Of a DNA stretch of 64,000 nt, positions 61,077 through 64,000 are shown piece after piece (within the stretch, counting starts at the first letter, position 1; every line of letters begins with the position of its first letter). The DNA comes from Uliginosibacterium paludis (lineage in GTDB: Bacteria; Pseudomonadota; Gammaproteobacteria; Burkholderiales; Rhodocyclaceae): the NCBI RefSeq assembly GCF_039631355.1, contig NZ_JBDIVF010000015.1, positions 1 through 64,000 of the forward strand. Direction: 5' to 3'. The position numbers were made by a program, and so were the translations under genes. Below the pieces are notes generated by a model, which made no database searches, had not been told where the DNA came from, and saw only the letters and a list, made by a program, of their open reading frames with translations.

Positions 61077-61504
61077 TGGAGCGCAGCGGACGCATCCTCT
61101 CGCTTCATGCCGAAAGCATGATCGTCACGGTAGACACCGCGCCGGCCTGCAGCCAGTGCGGCAGCCGCAAGGCCTGCCATGGCGGCAGCAGCGAGCTGAC
61201 CCTCGCCCTGCCAGCCGGGCCCGGCCTCAAGCCCGGCGACCTCGTCACGCTGGCCCTGCCCGCCGGCCGCCTCAATCACGCAGCACTGCTCGCCTGGCTG
61301 CTGCCCGCCCTCGCCCTGCTCGCCGGCGCCGCCCTCGGGCAATGGAGCAATGGCCAGGACAGCGGCGCCATCCTCGGTGCGGCAACCGGCCTGCTCGCTG
61401 GCCTCGCCAGCGCGCGGCGCCTCGCCCGCCGGCTGGATGGCGAGCACTTTGAACCCTGCATCACCGCCCCCTTTGAGACCCAGCCCCGGAGCCCCACCCG
61501 ATGA
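61073..61504 (+). CDS. RseC/SoxR-reducing-system-like membrane protein in the nif operon
   Basis: A 143-residue protein of the RseC family: an N-terminal cytoplasmic part with cysteines in ACSQCGSRKAC (Cys26, 29, 35), LKPGDLVTLALP, then two membrane segments (about 68-88 and 94-112). RseC proteins are tied to Rnf-type electron transport and reduction of SoxR. Its ATGA overlap with nifX and with the next gene shows it is an integral part of nifENX, which suggests membrane-linked electron supply (inference). Confidence 0.85.
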   Translation: MMERSGRILSLHAESMIVTVDTAPACSQCGSRKACHGGSSELTLALPAGPGLKPGDLVTLALPAGRLNHAALLAWLLPALALLAGAALGQWSNGQDSGAILGAATGLLAGLASARRLARRLDGEHFEPCITAPFETQPRSPTR

Positions 61505-61962
61505 ACCGCCCACTCGCCATCGACCCGATCTTCGACACCGACTTCATGCGCGAAATGCTGCGCCAGATGCGCGCACTCGATTCCTATGGCATGCACGACG
61601 GCAAGCCGATCGACATCCAGCTCGCGCCCTTCGTGCTGAGCAAGGAAGCACGCGCCGCAATTCCCCTGCTGGGCGACCCGGACCAGCGCACGCTCTCGCG
61701 GGTGAAGGCCTTCTACAACGCCATCGCCGTGCTCATCGAAAAGGAATGCGGCCTGATGGCCGTGCCGCTGGTCCATCTCTCGCATGAGGGCTTCGGCCGC
61801 GTGCTGATCACGGTCGGCAAGCTGGTGGCACTCGATCGGGCGCTACGCGACGTGCATCGCTTCGGCTTCGAGAGCTTCTCGAAGATGAAGACCGAAGCCG
61901 ACAAGCAGCTCTCGGTAGCACTCGAGCTGGTCGGCCGCCATGCCGATGTGGCCGGCCTCTGA
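61501..61962 (+). CDS. NifX-associated nitrogen fixation protein (DUF269)
   Basis: A 153-residue protein of the DUF269 family that follows nifX in most diazotrophs: FMREMLRQMRALDSYGMHDGK, LVHLSHEGFGRVLITVGKLVAL and RDVHRFGFESFSKMKTEADK are its hallmark segments. Role unknown; mutants are mild. ATGA overlap with the RseC-like gene upstream. Confidence 0.93.
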   Translation: MNRPLAIDPIFDTDFMREMLRQMRALDSYGMHDGKPIDIQLAPFVLSKEARAAIPLLGDPDQRTLSRVKAFYNAIAVLIEKECGLMAVPLVHLSHEGFGRVLITVGKLVALDRALRDVHRFGFESFSKMKTEADKQLSVALELVGRHADVAGL

Positions 61963-61972
61963 GGACACCGGC

Positions 61973-62188
61973 ATGACCGACGCCGCAGAACTCGACCGCG
62001 AAGTCCGCCGCCTGAAGCGCATCGCTTCAGAGTGGGCGGGGCAACTCCACGACCTCGTGGAAGACCGCCTGCCCGCCGCCTTTCACGAATTGCCGGAGAT
62101 CTCCGGCAAGACCTACGAAGCCTGCAAGGCCTGGGCCGATGCCAGCGCCCGCCTCAAGCAAGCCGCGACACCCGGAGAGAACCCTTGA
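61973..62188 (+). CDS. Small nif protein of the DUF683/CCE_0567 family
   Basis: A 71-residue helical protein: ELDREVRRLKRIASEWAGQLHDLVEDRLP, then ISGKTYEACKAWADAS. This is the Rop-like helical hairpin family (DUF683) found next to DUF269 in nif operons; it may form a dimer and bind metal through its conserved His/Cys. Start 61973 is 10 bp after the DUF269 stop. GAGGAC lies near the ribosome site. Confidence 0.9.
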   Translation: MTDAAELDREVRRLKRIASEWAGQLHDLVEDRLPAAFHELPEISGKTYEACKAWADASARLKQAATPGENP

Positions 62189-62231
62189 AGCGCTTTTCCT
62201 TTCACCAACCTTCACCTTCAGGAATCTGATC

Positions 62232-62531
62232 ATGGACCCTATCACCTCCGTTACCCGTGGCGGCAAGCCCTGGACCCCCGAGTTCGCCGTGTCGCTAGAC
62301 GGAAAGAAGTGCATCGGCTGCGGCCGCTGCTACAAGGTCTGCACGCGTGACGTGCTGGAACTCATCGATCGCAGCGAGGACGACATCGACGAAGACGCCG
62401 ATGACGACAGCGAAAGCATCTCCTCGGTAATGGCGCTCTCCAACCCGGATGACTGCACCGGCTGTGGCGCCTGCTCGCGGGTCTGCCCCAAGGCCTGCTT
62501 CACCAACAAGCCGATGCCCCTGGCGGCCTGA
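62232..62531 (+). CDS. fdxB: Nif-specific ferredoxin III (FdxB)
   Basis: A 99-residue 2[4Fe-4S] ferredoxin: CIGCGRCYKVC (Cys27, 30, 33, 37) and CTGCGACSRVC (Cys75, 78, 81, 85) with an additional Cys89. An acidic insert (SEDDIDEDADDDSES) between the motifs is typical of nif-specific ferredoxin III and may dock NifH or NifEN. 43 bp separate it from the DUF683 gene. Confidence 0.93.
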   Translation: MDPITSVTRGGKPWTPEFAVSLDGKKCIGCGRCYKVCTRDVLELIDRSEDDIDEDADDDSESISSVMALSNPDDCTGCGACSRVCPKACFTNKPMPLAA

Positions 62532-62579
62532 GCCCGATGCGGCGTGGCGGCTCCGGCTGCCACGCCCTCCCATTCGCCC

Positions 62580-63017
62580 ATGCAGCCCGCCAGCGAGCCG
62601 GACCTGAGGCCGCGCCTGATCCTGTTCCACAAACAGGCGACCAGCGCTCGCCTGCGCTTCCTGTGCCTGCCGAGCGGCGTGCTGGTCTTCGATCCGCTGC
62701 CGCAACCGCAGACCTTGCGCGAGAACGCCCACACCGCACACAGCGTGCGCCCGATGCCATCCGCATGGTCGGCGGAGGCGGTCCGGCGCCTCGGGCTCGC
62801 ACCCACGGCACTGGAAGCGGAGCACGACTTCTATGAAGAGCTGATTCATGAAGGCCGGGTTACACCGGTGCTGCTCGCCGGCTTCACCGCCATCGATCCA
62901 CCTTTCGAAATCGCCCGCCTGCTGCACGGCCGCTTCATCGACCTGCTCGAATCGCAGGACCGGCCGCCGCTCGAACGCGAGCTGCTGCGCCGCGCCTATG
63001 AATGCGTGATGGGCTGA
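62580..63017 (+). CDS. Unrecognised protein between fdxB and nifU (145 aa)
   Basis: A 145-residue cytoplasmic protein that I do not recognise: LRPRLILFHKQATSARLRFLCLP, VRPMPSAWSAEAVRRLGLAP, DFYEELIHEGRVTPVLLAGFTAIDPPFE and ERELLRRAYECVMG. The ATG at 62580 is preferred; a GTG at 62544 is in frame and only 12 codons longer. The weak ribosome site suggests coupling or an alternative start. It is on the same strand as nifENX-fdxB, 48 bp after fdxB, and precedes the nifU promoter, so it is likely the last gene of that unit. Confidence 0.8.
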   Translation: MQPASEPDLRPRLILFHKQATSARLRFLCLPSGVLVFDPLPQPQTLRENAHTAHSVRPMPSAWSAEAVRRLGLAPTALEAEHDFYEELIHEGRVTPVLLAGFTAIDPPFEIARLLHGRFIDLLESQDRPPLERELLRRAYECVMG

Positions 63018-63029
63018 AGCCCTCGCAGC

Positions 63030-63045
63030 TGTCGCAAACCCGACA
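63030..63045 (+). promoter_or_regulatory. NifA upstream activator site of nifU
   Basis: TGT-CGCAAACCCG-ACA is an exact TGT-N10-ACA, 54 bp before the -24 element. Confidence 0.8.
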
Positions 63046-63098
63046 GGCAAACCCCACAAAAATCGTCCCATGCCTTGTCCTGCAAGGCTTTCATCGCT

Positions 63099-63114
63099 TG
63101 GCACGGGTGTTGCG
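63099..63114 (+). promoter_or_regulatory. Sigma-54 promoter of nifU
   Basis: TGGCACG-GGTG-TTGCG is a perfect -24/-12 match; the predicted start is about 30 bp before the nifU ATG. Confidence 0.94.
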
Positions 63115-63155
63115 AAAGTCAGCTCAGACGATTAGCCCCTCACGGAGATGACGCA

Positions 63156-64000
63156 ATGTGGGATTACACCGAAAAAGTCAAAGAGCATTTCTTCAACCCG
63201 CGCAATGCCGGCCCCCTCGAAGGTGCGAACGCCACCGGTGACGTCGGCTCCATCCAATGCGGTGACGCGCTGCGCCTGATGCTCAAGGTGGAGCCCGAAA
63301 CCGAGGTGATCCTGGACGCGAGCTTCCAGACCTTCGGCTGCGGCTCGGCCATCGCGTCGAGCTCGGCGCTGACCGAGATCATCAAGGGCATGACGCTGGA
63401 CGAGGCGCTGAAGGTATCCAATCAGAATATCGCCGATTTTCTCGATGGCCTGCCGCCGGAGAAGATGCACTGCTCGGTGATGGGCCGCGAAGCCCTGCAG
63501 GCCGCGATCGCGAACTATCGCGGCGAGAGCTGGAGCGACGATCACGAGGAAGGCGAGCTGATCTGCAAGTGCTACGCGATCGACTCCGCCATGATCGAGG
63601 AAGTGGTGCGTGCCAATGGCCTCACCACGCTGGAGCAGGTCACCCACTACACCAAGGCCGGCGGCGCCTGCGCCTCCTGTCACGAGAAAATCGAAGGCGT
63701 GCTGGAGAAGATCCTCGCCGCCCAGTGCGAAGCGCCGACGATCAAAAAGCCCGAACCGGAAGCTGTCGCCGAGGTCGCCGCCGCAGCAGCCCCCGCCCCG
63801 GCCGCCAGCGAGAAGCCCAAGCTCACCAACATCCACCGCATGCGCAAGATCGAGGAAGTGATCGAAAGCATCCGCCCGATGCTGCAGCGTGACCATGGCG
63901 ACATCGAGATGGTCGACATCATCGGCAAGAACATCTACGTGAATCTCAAGGGCGCCTGCATGGGCTGCGCGCTCGAAGCCGCCACGCTCGGCTCGATCCA
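63156..64000 (+). CDS. nifU: NifU, Fe-S cluster scaffold (runs off the window)
   Basis: NifU assembles [4Fe-4S] clusters with NifS for NifH and NifB/NifEN. 281 codons are visible and the frame is open at the window edge. The N-terminal IscU-like domain has Cys35, Cys62 and Cys106; the central [2Fe-2S] domain has Cys137, Cys139, Cys172 and Cys175 (ELICKC, ACASCHEK); and the C-terminal Nfu domain begins to show CMGC. CGGAG precedes the ATG at 63156. A perfect sigma-54 promoter and NifA site lie upstream. nifS should follow outside the window. Confidence 0.97.
   Translation, partial: MWDYTEKVKEHFFNPRNAGPLEGANATGDVGSIQCGDALRLMLKVEPETEVILDASFQTFGCGSAIASSSALTEIIKGMTLDEALKVSNQNIADFLDGLPPEKMHCSVMGREALQAAIANYRGESWSDDHEEGELICKCYAIDSAMIEEVVRANGLTTLEQVTHYTKAGGACASCHEKIEGVLEKILAAQCEAPTIKKPEPEAVAEVAAAAAPAPAASEKPKLTNIHRMRKIEEVIESIRPMLQRDHGDIEMVDIIGKNIYVNLKGACMGCALEAATLGSI

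Noticed and set aside
59054..61513. Minus-strand open frame of 819 codons opposite nifE-nifN-nifX
   Set aside because: Overlaps four coupled nif genes; the sequence is repetitive and Gly/Ala/Arg-rich.

Overview
This is a GC-rich window from a free-living or plant-associated diazotroph, most likely a betaproteobacterium of the Rhodocyclales type (inference). The evidence is the nif gene order with nif-specific ferredoxins, the DraT/DraG switch, NifA/sigma-54 promoters, ModE-controlled molybdate genes, a Tae4/Tai4 type VI effector pair and a B12-dependent ethanolamine lyase. I could not run any homology search. No rRNA, tRNA, CRISPR array, integrase or transposase gene was seen.

Layout. 1-8.4 kb: a G-rich heptamer repeat, trmA, two lipoproteins, a divergent pair of exported lipoproteins (choice-of-anchor I and PAP2 phosphatase) around a Pho box, and a lone periplasmic binding protein. 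8.4-12.3 kb: nifB, a ferredoxin, an ArsC-like nif protein, draG and a SUI1-type factor. 12.6-19.6 kb: accessory genes (tae4-tai4, a HAD hydrolase, a large glycoside hydrolase carrying an in-frame repeat, and small envelope proteins) with several REP-like inverted repeats. 19.6-27.4 kb: draT divergent from nifH-nifD-nifK-nifT-ferredoxin-nafY-like plus three unrecognised nif-linked genes. 27.5-38 kb: a flavodoxin-fold reductase, acuR-like/acuI, a LysR regulator divergent from aspA, maeB, a STAS-like protein and a short Hsp70. 37.8-43.6 kb: an AraC regulator, ethanolamine permease, eutB, eutC and a TorF-like porin. 43.6-50.4 kb: an M30 metalloprotease lipoprotein, a K+ channel, and a zinc-type ABC importer behind a palindromic operator. 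50.5-56.9 kb: molybdenum region (NifX-like protein, modCBA-modE, mop, an unknown ModE-box gene, modD, nifQ). 57-64 kb: a triple 202-bp tandem repeat, then nifE-nifN-nifX-rseC-like-DUF269-DUF683-fdxB-unknown, and nifU, which runs off the window end.

How it fits together. ModABC imports molybdate; ModE, Mop, ModD and NifQ sense, store or process it. NifB, NifE/N, NifX/NafY-like proteins, NifQ and NifU build FeMo-co and the Fe-S clusters for NifHDK. The ferredoxins supply electrons, and DraT/DraG reversibly ADP-ribosylate NifH. Four nif units (nifB, nifH, nifE, nifU) have a -24/-12 promoter with a TGT-N10-ACA NifA site upstream. All the early spacers of the nifHDKT operon hold RNA hairpins, three of them built from a G-rich 7-bp repeat. 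Two 26-bp sites of identical geometry (TCGYTAT-N12-ATAGCGA) mark ModE control, one of them in front of an uncharacterised gene. The main leads are that gene, the unknown nif-linked proteins, the heptamer hairpins and the split draT/draG arrangement.
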